Positions 56,643-64,000 of a DNA stretch of 64,000 nt are shown here, one piece after another (position 1 is the first letter of the stretch; the number at the start of each line of letters is the position of its first letter). The translations under genes were made by a program, and so were the position numbers. This DNA comes from Rhodopseudomonas palustris HaA2 (lineage in GTDB: Bacteria > Pseudomonadota > Alphaproteobacteria > Rhizobiales > Xanthobacteraceae). The DNA is taken from the NCBI RefSeq assembly GCF_000013365.1, contig NC_007778.1, forward strand, positions 558,001 through 622,000, written 5' to 3'. The notes beneath the pieces are model-generated. The model did not search any database. It saw nothing but the letters and a program-made list of their open reading frames with translations, and was not told the DNA's origin.

Positions 56643-57533
56643 GTGAACATTCCCGTCAGCTTCGCAACTCGTCGGACGGCCATCGCGGCGCTGCTGCGGT
56701 CCCGCTGGTCGGCAGGTGTTCTGGCTGCCGTGCTGGCGAGCGGGCTGGCGGCCGCGAGCCCGGCCGCGGCCCAGGGCAAGCTCGACGCCCGCTATGAAGC
56801 CACGCTGGCGGGGATCGAGGTCGGCAAGGGCGCCTGGGTGATCGAGGTCACCGACGATGGCTACGCCGCCGCCGCCAATGGCGCGACGTCGGGCGTGATG
56901 CAGGCGTTTTCGCGCGGCCATGGCAGCGGCGAAGCGCAGGGGCGCATCGTCAACGGCCAGTTCGCGCCGATGAACTACATGGCGATCACCGCCAGCGCCA
57001 AGAAGATCGAGACCATCCGGATCACGCTGGCGAACGGCAACGTCAAGGAGTCCTCGATCGAGCCGGAGCAGCCGCCGGATGCCGATCGGATTCCGGTCAC
57101 CGATGCGCACCGCCGCGGCGTGGTCGATCCGATGACCGGCTCGTTCCTCCGCGTGCCCGGCACCGGCGACCTGATGAGCCCGGAGTCGTGCCGGGTCTCG
57201 ACGCCGATCTTCGACGGCCGGATGCGCTACGATCTGCGGCTGGACTACAAGCGCACCGAAATGGTCAAGGCCGAGAAGGGCTATCAGGGCCCGGTGCTGG
57301 TCTGCGGCGTCTACTTCACGCCCGTGTCCGGTTACATCCCCGATCGCGCTGCGATCAAATATCTGACGGAGCAGCGCAACATGGAGGTCTGGCTGGCGCC
57401 GATCGCCGGGACGCGGGTGCTGGTGCCGTTCCGGATGAAGATTCCGACCCCGCTCGGCAATGCCGTGCTGCAGGCGACCCAGTTCGTCACCACCGCGACC
57501 CCGCCGAAATCCGCCGCGTCGCGGACCCAATAG
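56643..57533 (+). CDS. DUF3108-family exported protein
   Basis: 296 residues from GTG 56643. A basic start (NIPVSFATRR) leads into a signal sequence with hydrophobic core AGVLAAVLASGLAAASPAAA and cleavage near AAAQG. The mature part follows the DUF3108 pattern: ARYEATLAGIEVGKGAWVIE, then mixed beta strands, SFLRVPGTGDLMSPESCRVS, YDLRLDYKRTEMVKAEKGYQ, VLVCGVYFTPVSGYIPDR and the end IKYLTEQRNMEVWLAPIAGT. DUF3108 proteins are periplasmic beta-rich proteins of unknown function, often near envelope genes. The order rpmB, DUF3108, helicase is recurrent in Rhizobiales. Confidence 0.88.
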   Translation: MNIPVSFATRRTAIAALLRSRWSAGVLAAVLASGLAAASPAAAQGKLDARYEATLAGIEVGKGAWVIEVTDDGYAAAANGATSGVMQAFSRGHGSGEAQGRIVNGQFAPMNYMAITASAKKIETIRITLANGNVKESSIEPEQPPDADRIPVTDAHRRGVVDPMTGSFLRVPGTGDLMSPESCRVSTPIFDGRMRYDLRLDYKRTEMVKAEKGYQGPVLVCGVYFTPVSGYIPDRAAIKYLTEQRNMEVWLAPIAGTRVLVPFRMKIPTPLGNAVLQATQFVTTATPPKSAASRTQ

Positions 57534-57830
57534 GCCTGCGGCGGTCGCGCGACCGTGCGAGTCGAATCCTGTTGACTCGCGGCGGAATCGCGGAACGCAT
57601 GGCAACGGAGGCGAAGTCCGACGGCCGGTATGATAATCTTCCGAAATTCACGTATCTTGTGGCGCAGATCGCTCCCGACGCGAGATGTTGCGGCAAGGCA
57701 GGGTGGACCTCGGTGAGTCTGCGATTCGGCCGCGTTTCGTTCCGGACTCGTTCCAGACCTTAACCAGCGTTCGCCGCGGCGTCGCAATGTGACACACACC
57801 TGACCGCGGCGACGCAGAAATCCAGCCAAT

Positions 57831-60800
57831 ATGCCTCACTCGTTCTCTGCGCCGTTTACCAATGCGCCGTTTACCAATGACCGGGCGCCCGGCGCCGGCG
57901 TCACCGCGGTGCTCGGCCCCACCAATACCGGCAAGACCCATCTGGCGATCGAGCGGATGGTGGCGCATCCGTCCGGCCTGATCGGCTTGCCGCTGCGGCT
58001 GCTGGCGCGGGAGGTCTACAACAAGATCGTCGACCGGGTCGGTCCGGACGCGGTGGCGCTGGTCACCGGCGAGGAAAAGATCAAGCCGCCGAAGGCGCGG
58101 TTCTGGGTGTCGACGGTCGAGGCGATGCCGCGGGATCTCGACGTGTCGTTTCTCGCGGTGGACGAGGTGCAGATCGCCGCCGATCTGGAGCGCGGCCATG
58201 TCTTCACCGATCGGCTGCTGCGCCGGCGCGGCCGCGACGAGACGCTGCTGCTCGGCGCCGCGACGATGCGGCCGATCATCGAGCGGCTGTTGCCCGGCGC
58301 CAGCATCGTCACCCGGCCGCGGCTGTCGCAGCTCGAATTCGCCGGCGACCGCAAGCTGACGCGGCAACCGCGCCGCACCGCGATCGTGGCGTTCTCGGCC
58401 GACGAGGTCTACGCCATCGCCGAGCTGATCAAGCGTCAGCACGGTGGCGCCGCGGTGGTGCTGGGCTCGCTGTCGCCGCGCACCCGCAATGCCCAGGTGG
58501 CGATGTTTCAGTCCGGCGACGTCGATTATCTGGTCGCCACCGACGCGATCGGAATGGGGCTCAATCTCGACGTCGACCATGTCGCGTTCGCCTCCGACCG
58601 CAAATTCGACGGCTATCAGTTTCGCCGCCTCAACCCGTCCGAATTCGCCCAGATCGCCGGCCGCGCCGGCCGCGCCACCCGCGACGGCACTTTCGGCACC
58701 ACGGGGCGCTGCGCCCCGTTCGAGCCCGAACTCGTCAACGCCTTGCAGAACCACACCTTTGATACGGTGAAGACGCTGCAATGGCGGAATTCCACGCTGG
58801 ATTTCGCCTCGGTGGCCGGGCTGCAGGTGTCGCTCGCCGAGACGCCGCGACACGATGCGCTGACGCGCGCGCCGGTCGCCGAGGACGTTCGGGTGCTCGA
58901 TCACGCCGCCCGCGACGCCGAGGTGCGCGAGATGGCGCATGGCGCCGCCGCCGTGGAGCGGCTATGGGACGTCTGCCAGGTTCCGGACTATCGCAAGATT
59001 GCGCCGGCGGCCCACGCCGAGCTGGTGACGACGCTGTACCGGTTCTTGATGCGAAAGGGCCGGATTCCGGATGAATGGTTCGCCGCGCAGGTCGAGCAGG
59101 CCAACCGGATCGACGGCGGCATCGACACGTTGTCGGCACGGATCGCGCAGATCCGGACATGGACTTTCGTCGCCAACCGGGCCGACTGGCTGGCCGATCC
59201 TGAACACTGGCAAGGCATTTCGCGCGACATCGAAAATAAATTGTCAGATGCCCTCCACGAACGCCTCACGGAGCGTTTCGTAGATCGTCGGACCAGTGTA
59301 TTGATGCGCCGCCTGCGGGAAAACACGATGTTGAATACGGAAATTGGTAAGACCGGCGAGGTGATCGTCGAAGGGCATGTGATCGGTCGTCTCGACGGCT
59401 TCACATTCGCGCCCGACGCCGCCGAAGCGGGATCCGACGCGAAGGCCTTGCAGGCGACTGCGCAGAAGGCTCTGGCCGGCGAGATCGAGTCCCGCGCCGA
59501 GAAGCTCTCCAACGCGCCCGACGAGCAATTCGTGCTGACGTCGGACGGCACCGTGCGCTGGACCGGCGACGCGGTGGCGCGTCTGGTCGGCTCCGACGAC
59601 GTGCTGCGGCCGCGGCTGCGCATCATCGCCGACGATCGGTTGGCCGGCGCGCCGCGCGAAGCGGTGCAGACCCGTCTCGACCTCTGGCTCAAGACCCACA
59701 TCGAGAAGATCCTCGGGCCGCTGTTCGAACTCGGCAAGGCCGAGGACATCACCGGCATCGGCCGCGGCATCGCTTTCCAGCTGATCGAAGCGCTCGGCGT
59801 GATCGAGCGCGCCAAGATCGCCACCGAGATGAAGGATCTGGACCAGCCGTCGCGCGCCACCTTGCGCAAATACGGCGTGCGGTTCGGCGCCTATCACATC
59901 TATGTCCCGTCGCTGCTGAAGCCGGCGGCGCGTGCGCTGGCCTCGCTGCTGTGGGCTCAGAAGCTCGACAATGTCGATATGTCGGCGCTGTCCGGCGCGC
60001 AGCATCTCGCCAGCAGCGGGCGGACGTCCTTCCCCGCCGACAAGGCGCTCGATCGCGACGCCTATCGCGTGCTGGGCTATCGGCTGTGCGGCGAACGCGC
60101 GGTGCGCGTCGATATTCTCGAGCGCCTCGCCGATCTGATCCGCCCGGCGCTGGCCTGGCGCGAGGGCACCTCGGGTGAGAAACCCGCCGGCGCGTTCGAC
60201 GGCCGCAGCTTCGTGGTGACGCAGGCGATGACCTCGCTGACCGGCTCGGCCGGCGAAGACTTCGCCTCGATCCTGCGCGCGCTGGGCTACCGGATGGAGA
60301 AGCGGCCGGCCCCGCCGCCGCAGCCCAAGGTGGCGGAAACCGCGCCGGCTGCAGCCGCGGCCGATGCGCCGGCTGCTGCGAGCGACACCGGCCTGTCGGC
60401 CGAGGACCACGCCATTCTGGCCGGCGCGATCGCGTTCGAGCCGGCGGTGACGGTCGAGGCCGATATCGACACCGACACCGACCAGCCGGCGGCCACCGAG
60501 GCCGCGGCGGAACCGGTCGCCGAGGCCGCCGCCGAAGCGACGCCCGAGCTTGCTGCACCGGCGGAGCCCGCCACCGATTCGCCGGTCGAGACAGCCGCCG
60601 CGGCACCGACCACCGAAGCGAGCGCCACGGATGCGCCGGCGGCCGAGGCCGTTGCGTCCGAGGAGACCGCGTCCGACGAGACCGCGCCCGTCGCCGACGT
60701 GGCCGCATCCGACGCGCCTGCGCCCGAAGCTGCTCCGACCGAAACCACGGTCGACGCGACATCGGCACCGACGTCCGAGGTGGCAGCGCCGGCCCAGCCC

Positions 60801-61268
60801 GACATGGTCGAAGTCTGGCGTCCTGGAGGGCGTTCGGACGAGCATCGGGCCCGTCCCGATCGCAATCGTCAGCGCCATCGTCCGCAGCAGGGCGGTCAGG
60901 CCGCCGCCCCGGCGGAAGGCGAGGCCGCCGGCGAGGCGAAGCGCGACCGTCCCGGCGGCGGGCGCCGTGGCGACCGCAAGGGCGGCGGCGATTTCCGCCG
61001 CGACCGTCCGCGCGAGGGCGACGGCGCGCCGCCTCAGGCCACCGCCGGCGAAGGCCGCCCGCCGCGCGAGCGCTTCAAGGGGCGCGACAACAAATTCGGC
61101 GACAAGTTCAAAGGCGGCGGCAAGGGCGGTCGCGATCAGGGCGCATCGCACCGCCAGGTCGCGTCCAGTGCGCCACCCCGCGAACGCGATCGGCCGATCG
61201 ATCCGAACTCGCCCTTCGCCAAGCTCGCGGCGCTGAAGGAACAGCTCACCGCCGGCCGCAAGGAGTAA
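57831..61268 (+). CDS. SUV3-like helicase with long acidic-then-basic C-terminal tail
   Basis: 1145 residues. The helicase core has motif I VLGPTNTGKTHLAIERMVAH, the variant motif II AVDEVQIAADLERGHVF (DEVQ), IVAFSADEVYAIAELIKR, VATDAIGMGLNLDVDHVAF and QIAGRAGRATRDG. A SUV3-type C-terminal domain follows. Together these match the mitochondrial RNA helicase Suv3 family as found in alphaproteobacteria. From about residue 835 the chain becomes low complexity: an Ala/Glu/Pro/Thr-rich acidic block, then an Arg/Gly/Lys/Asp-rich basic block (RPGGGRRGDRKGGGDFRRDR) that resembles RGG-type RNA-binding tails. It may work with RNA decay factors. The S4 protein gene follows 41 bases later on the same strand. 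Confidence 0.93.
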   Translation: MPHSFSAPFTNAPFTNDRAPGAGVTAVLGPTNTGKTHLAIERMVAHPSGLIGLPLRLLAREVYNKIVDRVGPDAVALVTGEEKIKPPKARFWVSTVEAMPRDLDVSFLAVDEVQIAADLERGHVFTDRLLRRRGRDETLLLGAATMRPIIERLLPGASIVTRPRLSQLEFAGDRKLTRQPRRTAIVAFSADEVYAIAELIKRQHGGAAVVLGSLSPRTRNAQVAMFQSGDVDYLVATDAIGMGLNLDVDHVAFASDRKFDGYQFRRLNPSEFAQIAGRAGRATRDGTFGTTGRCAPFEPELVNALQNHTFDTVKTLQWRNSTLDFASVAGLQVSLAETPRHDALTRAPVAEDVRVLDHAARDAEVREMAHGAAAVERLWDVCQVPDYRKIAPAAHAELVTTLYRFLMRKGRIPDEWFAAQVEQANRIDGGIDTLSARIAQIRTWTFVANRADWLADPEHWQGISRDIENKLSDALHERLTERFVDRRTSVLMRRLRENTMLNTEIGKTGEVIVEGHVIGRLDGFTFAPDAAEAGSDAKALQATAQKALAGEIESRAEKLSNAPDEQFVLTSDGTVRWTGDAVARLVGSDDVLRPRLRIIADDRLAGAPREAVQTRLDLWLKTHIEKILGPLFELGKAEDITGIGRGIAFQLIEALGVIERAKIATEMKDLDQPSRATLRKYGVRFGAYHIYVPSLLKPAARALASLLWAQKLDNVDMSALSGAQHLASSGRTSFPADKALDRDAYRVLGYRLCGERAVRVDILERLADLIRPALAWREGTSGEKPAGAFDGRSFVVTQAMTSLTGSAGEDFASILRALGYRMEKRPAPPPQPKVAETAPAAAAADAPAAASDTGLSAEDHAILAGAIAFEPAVTVEADIDTDTDQPAATEAAAEPVAEAAAEATPELAAPAEPATDSPVETAAAAPTTEASATDAPAAEAVASEETASDETAPVADVAASDAPAPEAAPTETTVDATSAPTSEVAAPAQPDMVEVWRPGGRSDEHRARPDRNRQRHRPQQGGQAAAPAEGEAAGEAKRDRPGGGRRGDRKGGGDFRRDRPREGDGAPPQATAGEGRPPRERFKGRDNKFGDKFKGGGKGGRDQGASHRQVASSAPPRERDRPIDPNSPFAKLAALKEQLTAGRKE

Positions 61269-61309
61269 GCGTGGCTGCGCGGTCCGCGCGGCCGAGTCGA
61301 TGGTGAGGC

Positions 61310-61579
61310 GTGGAGCGTCAGCGACTCGACAAATGGCTCTGGCATGCGCGGATCGTGCGTGCCCGCAGCACCGCGGCGGCGCTGGTCGAAAGCGGCCATG
61401 TCCGCGTCAACGGCGTGCGGGAGAAGTCGCCCGGACACGGGATCAAGACCGGCGACGTCGTGACGATTGCGCTGGATCGTAGCGTGCGGGTTCTGAAGGT
61501 GATTGGATTCGCCGAGCGTCGCGGCGATGCCGCGTCGGTCACTGGACTTTATGCCGATCTCGAGGTGCCCCGGGAATAG
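61310..61579 (+). CDS. S4-domain RNA-binding protein (Hsp15/HslR-like)
   Basis: 89 residues from a GTG at 61310, with GAGG close upstream. A single S4 domain opens the protein: [20 protein letters not shown], then [20 protein letters not shown] and [20 protein letters not shown]. This is the layout of the heat-shock protein Hsp15, which binds 50S subunits carrying stalled peptidyl-tRNA. It follows the SUV3-like helicase in an apparent operon, hinting at a shared RNA-processing or ribosome-rescue role. Confidence 0.92.
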   Translation: MERQRLDKWLWHARIVRARSTAAALVESGHVRVNGVREKSPGHGIKTGDVVTIALDRSVRVLKVIGFAERRGDAASVTGLYADLEVPRE

Positions 61580-61653
61580 GCATCTTCACTTGCGGCTGTG
61601 GAAGTCCTGCGGTACGCAAACACTCAAAATTAGAACCGTTCCGGAGCCTTCGG

Positions 61654-61992
61654 ATGACTTACGTCGTCACTGAAAACTGCATCAAGTGCAAATACACCGA
61701 TTGCGTTGAAGTCTGCCCCGTCGATTGCTTCTACGAGGGCGACAACATGCTGGTCATCCATCCGGACGAATGCATCGATTGCGGCGTGTGCGAACCGGAA
61801 TGCCCGGCCGATGCGATCAAGCCGGACACCGAGCCGGGGCTCGAGAAGTGGCTCGAGCTGAATTCGGAATACGCCAAGACCTGGCCCAACCTGACCCAGA
61901 AGAAAGACTCGCCGGACGACGCCAAGACGTTCGACGGCGTGGAAGGCAAGTTCGAGAAGTTCTTCTCGCCGGAGCCAGGCACCGGCGATTGA
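61654..61992 (+). CDS. fdxA: 7Fe ferredoxin FdxA
   Basis: 112 residues. It begins [20 protein letters not shown] with CPVDCFYEG, the 3Fe-4S plus 4Fe-4S pattern, then [20 protein letters not shown] for the second cluster. The C-terminal extension of about 45 residues ([20 protein letters not shown] and on) is usual for the FdxA/Azotobacter ferredoxin I type. It is a low-potential electron carrier in the cytoplasm. GGAG lies 7 bases upstream of the ATG. It lies between the S4 gene and carD, a neighbourhood kept in many Rhizobiales. Confidence 0.97.
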   Translation: MTYVVTENCIKCKYTDCVEVCPVDCFYEGDNMLVIHPDECIDCGVCEPECPADAIKPDTEPGLEKWLELNSEYAKTWPNLTQKKDSPDDAKTFDGVEGKFEKFFSPEPGTGD

Positions 61993-62107
61993 CGCGAACG
62001 TCGGTCGTATCATCGTACCGGGACGCGTTTTTCCAGTCCGGCTTAACCCTGTTGATGATGAATTGACCGGAGCTCCGTGAGGAGCCCGCTGGATTCGTCA
62101 TAAATCA

Positions 62108-62144
62108 TTGATTTTTGCGGGAAATGTGCTATATTTGGCACATT
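62108..62144 (+). promoter_or_regulatory. carD: carD promoter with overlapping palindrome
   Basis: TTGATT (62108-62113), a 16-base spacer and TATATT (62130-62135) form a good promoter. The palindrome AATGTGC-N8-GCACATT (62123-62129, 62138-62144) is centred on the -10 box, an arrangement that would let a dimeric repressor block polymerase. The leader from the predicted start to ATG 62250 is about 108 bases. Confidence 0.65.
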
Positions 62145-62249
62145 ACAAACTCGGCACGCGGTTTTGCGGCCGGGAAGGGATCCCGTCAAAAACAACGAAC
62201 AGGGGCGTGGCGGTTCCACGCGCAGGCTGTGTCACAGAAAACGCGTAAA

Positions 62250-63413
62250 ATGAGTGTCTCGTCCAAGGGTGCCAAGCGTGGCGCTGCGGCCGGCCGCAGC
62301 GCGACCAACCGATCCAGTATGTCTGCCAAGGACACCCGGACCGTCAAGTCCCCTGCTTCGAAGGCTGTTGCTGCCAAGACCACGGCTCCCAAAGCCACTG
62401 CGTCCAAGACCGCTGCGTCCAAGGCCACCGTGTCCAAAACCAAGGCCTCTGTTTCACAGGCCTCCGTTTCCAAGGCCTCGAGTTCGAAGGCCGCCGCTGC
62501 CAAGGCGAGCGCCGCCAAAGCGACTGCGAAGACGACCACCGCAAAGGGTTCCGCTGCGAGGGCTTCGGCTCCCAAGGCGGCGGCTCTCAAGTCCTCGAAA
62601 AACAAAAGAAGTGCAATGCCATCCAAGACTGCGAAAACTGCCGCCGCGGCGCCCGCTTCCAAGGCGGCTCCGGCCAAGTCGACCGCCAAGCCCGCTGCCG
62701 CCAAGGCTCCGGTAGCGCCGCCGCGCGCCGCCCCGCCGAAGGCTGCCGCGAAGCCCGAGGTCAAGCCGGTGGCCGTCAAGCCGGCCGCGCCGCCCAAGGT
62801 CGAGGAGCCCAAGAAGGTCGTGACCCAGCGTCAGGGCTTCAAGGCCAGCGAGTTCGTGGTCTATCCGGCGCATGGCGTCGGCCAGATCCTGGCGATCGAG
62901 GAACAGGAAATCGCGGGCGCCAAGCTCGAACTGTTCGTCATCAACTTCATCAAGGACAAGATGACGCTGCGGGTGCCGACCGCCAAGGTCGCCAATGTCG
63001 GGATGCGCAAGCTGTCCGACCCGGCGCTGGTGAAGAAGGCGCTGGAGACGCTCAAGGGCCGCGCCCGCGTCAAGCGCACGATGTGGTCGCGCCGCGCCCA
63101 GGAATACGAAGCCAAGATCAATTCGGGCGACATCGTCGCGATCGCCGAAGTGGTCCGCGACCTGTTCCGCTCGGACTCGCAGCCCGAGCAGTCCTACAGC
63201 GAACGCCAGCTCTATGAAGCGGCGCTCGACCGGCTGTCGCGCGAAATCGCGGTGGTGCAGCAGGTCACCGAGACCGAAGCCGTCAAGGAAGTCGAAGGCC
63301 AGCTCGCCAAGAGCCCGCGCCGCGGCGCCAAGGCCGAGGCGGACGCCGAAGGCGATGCCGAAGGTGATCTCGACGGCGACACCGACGACGCGGTGACCGA
63401 CGAAGCCGCCTGA
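62250..63413 (+). CDS. carD: CarD-family RNA-polymerase-binding regulator with histone-H1-like N-terminal extension
   Basis: 387 residues from ATG 62250; an internal ATG at 62619 would give 264 residues. The C-terminal half is CarD proper: the RNA-polymerase-interacting Tudor-like domain (GFKASEFVVYPAHGVGQILA, MTLRVPTAKVANVGMRKLSD) and the helical DNA-binding domain (RTMWSRRAQEYEAKINSGDI, YEAALDRLSREIAVVQQVTE), ending in an acidic tail. The N-terminal roughly 195 residues are almost only Lys, Ala, Ser, Thr and Pro, with SK/AK repeats like histone H1 tails, and probably disordered. The codon pattern across the extension is that of a translated gene. CarD stabilises open promoter complexes. A promoter and terminator flank the gene. 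Confidence 0.9.
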   Translation: MSVSSKGAKRGAAAGRSATNRSSMSAKDTRTVKSPASKAVAAKTTAPKATASKTAASKATVSKTKASVSQASVSKASSSKAAAAKASAAKATAKTTTAKGSAARASAPKAAALKSSKNKRSAMPSKTAKTAAAAPASKAAPAKSTAKPAAAKAPVAPPRAAPPKAAAKPEVKPVAVKPAAPPKVEEPKKVVTQRQGFKASEFVVYPAHGVGQILAIEEQEIAGAKLELFVINFIKDKMTLRVPTAKVANVGMRKLSDPALVKKALETLKGRARVKRTMWSRRAQEYEAKINSGDIVAIAEVVRDLFRSDSQPEQSYSERQLYEAALDRLSREIAVVQQVTETEAVKEVEGQLAKSPRRGAKAEADAEGDAEGDLDGDTDDAVTDEAA

Positions 63414-63449
63414 GCCGCATCCATCGTCGTCGCAGAGACAAGCAATTTG

Positions 63450-63478
63450 GGCCCGGCGCAAGCCGGGCCTTTTCTTTT
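63450..63478 (+). terminator. carD: carD terminator
   Basis: An 8-base GC stem GGCCCGGC / GCCGGGCC with a GCAA tetraloop is followed by TTTTCTTTT, a textbook intrinsic terminator 36 bases after the carD stop. Confidence 0.9.
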
Positions 63479-63641
63479 GCGTGCGCCGTTACTTCGCCGC
63501 GGCGGCGCCGACTTGTCCCGCGCGCCAGGGCCATCGCACGTCAGCCAACGTCCGCTGTCGATGAGCGGTTTGGCCGTGCCTATCTCCTCTGTCGTCCCCG
63601 CCTGCGCGGAGAGCAGCTCTGGTTTTGATGGAATCACCGCC

Positions 63642-63759
63642 GTCATCCTGAGGTGCCCGCCGGGCCGCGCTATGCGCGGCGCGGCGGGCCTCGAAGGATG
63701 GGCCGCAGGCGCCTCGGGGCCGCATCCTGAGGCGCGCTACGCGCGCGCCTCAGGATGAC
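63642..63759. repeat. Palindromic intergenic repeat, family A, second copy
   Basis: The arms GTCATCCTGAGGTGC and GCGCCTCAGGATGAC match the outer arms of 5970-6077. The inner CCTCGAAGGATG is also shared, but the central loop differs and is richer in GCGC runs. It fills the gap between carD and the convergent M48-like gene, the same kind of location as the first copy. Confidence 0.85.
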
Positions 63760-63809
63760 GACTCTGCATGCGAGCAGGCCGCATTGCTTCACTCAGTCGA
63801 TGAAGCGCA

Positions 63810-64000
63810 TTAATCCACCACGATCTTGACCAGATCGCGCGGCTTCACGGTGGCGTTGGCGTCGAGGCCGTTCAGCACCCGGAAGCGGTCGAGCGGGCGG
63901 TCGACGCCGGACATCCGGTGCGACAGCGATTCCACCGTGTCGCCCGGCTGTACGGTGATCACCTTGATCCGCAACGGCCGCGCCGCCTGGATCTCGTCGA
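63810..64000 (-). CDS. C-terminal end of a probable M48-family metalloprotease (partial)
   Basis: The last 63 codons of a gene running off the right edge; the stop is TAA at 63812-63810. The visible end reads VITVQPGDTVESLSHRMS then DRPLDRFRVLNGLDANATVK and PRDLVKIVVD. It is a LysM-like module of the kind found at the C-terminus of alphaproteobacterial BepA/M48-type periplasmic proteases with TPR regions. The catalytic HExxH is outside the window, so the assignment rests on this tail and on memory of similar ends. A LysM-only protein is the main alternative. Confidence 0.7.
   Translation of the reverse strand, partial: DEIQAARPLRIKVITVQPGDTVESLSHRMSGVDRPLDRFRVLNGLDANATVKPRDLVKIVVD

Overview
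The window looks like chromosomal DNA of a purple non-sulfur alphaproteobacterium of the Rhodopseudomonas palustris / Bradyrhizobium group. The support is high GC, the Rhizobiales-type porin, PhaR with phaA/phaB, the aerobic cobaltochelatase pair cobS/cobT, the CarD and FdxA types, the SUV3-like helicase, and a BLUF/EAL pair matching the PapB-PapA blue-light module described in R. palustris. This assignment is recognition by eye; no database search was run. No rRNA, tRNA, CRISPR array, insertion sequence or intact prophage was seen.

Layout. 0-2.3 kb: a degenerate alpha/beta-hydrolase-like protein tail-to-tail with a MarR regulator that has a candidate operator. 2.3-7.2 kb: porin, a candidate small RNA, an acetyl-CoA hydrolase/CoA-transferase family enzyme and a membrane acyltransferase. 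7.3-11.5 kb: HrpB helicase carrying an in-frame repeat insertion, a clan AA protease and a YddG-like exporter. 11.5-16.3 kb: polyhydroxybutyrate genes phaB, phaA and phaR, then a GGDEF-like/EAL protein. 16.4-22 kb: small proteins, rpmF, mtgA, ispA and the papA-papB operon. 22-25 kb: a CPA1 antiporter and an AT-richer islet with a methyltransferase-like gene. 25-31.2 kb: ispG, a DMT transporter, a Zur-like regulator, pcaF and a divergent SDR/LysR pair. 31.2-40 kb: mutS, a parvulin, secA and an L,D-transpeptidase lipoprotein.

40.3-51.4 kb is an order I recognise as common in alphaproteobacteria: accA, xerD with a small membrane protein, aroK-aroB-CorC-like, bolA, a J-domain protein, cobS and cobT. 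DUF29 and esterase-like genes appear interpolated in or beside it. 52.5-64 kb: a large hybrid histidine kinase, rpmB, a DUF3108 protein, SUV3-like helicase, S4 protein, fdxA, carD, and the 3' end of a probable M48 metalloprotease cut by the right edge.

Functionally the window mixes carbon storage (phaABR), aromatic degradation (pcaF), isoprenoid supply (ispA, ispG), corrin metallation (cobST), shikimate synthesis, protein export and envelope biogenesis, and cyclic-di-GMP signalling with a light input. The main oddities are GC-rich palindromic repeats, one inside a coding sequence, short tandem duplications in the leaders of phaB and the Zur-like gene, a candidate small RNA, and a CarD with a long histone-H1-like N-terminal extension.
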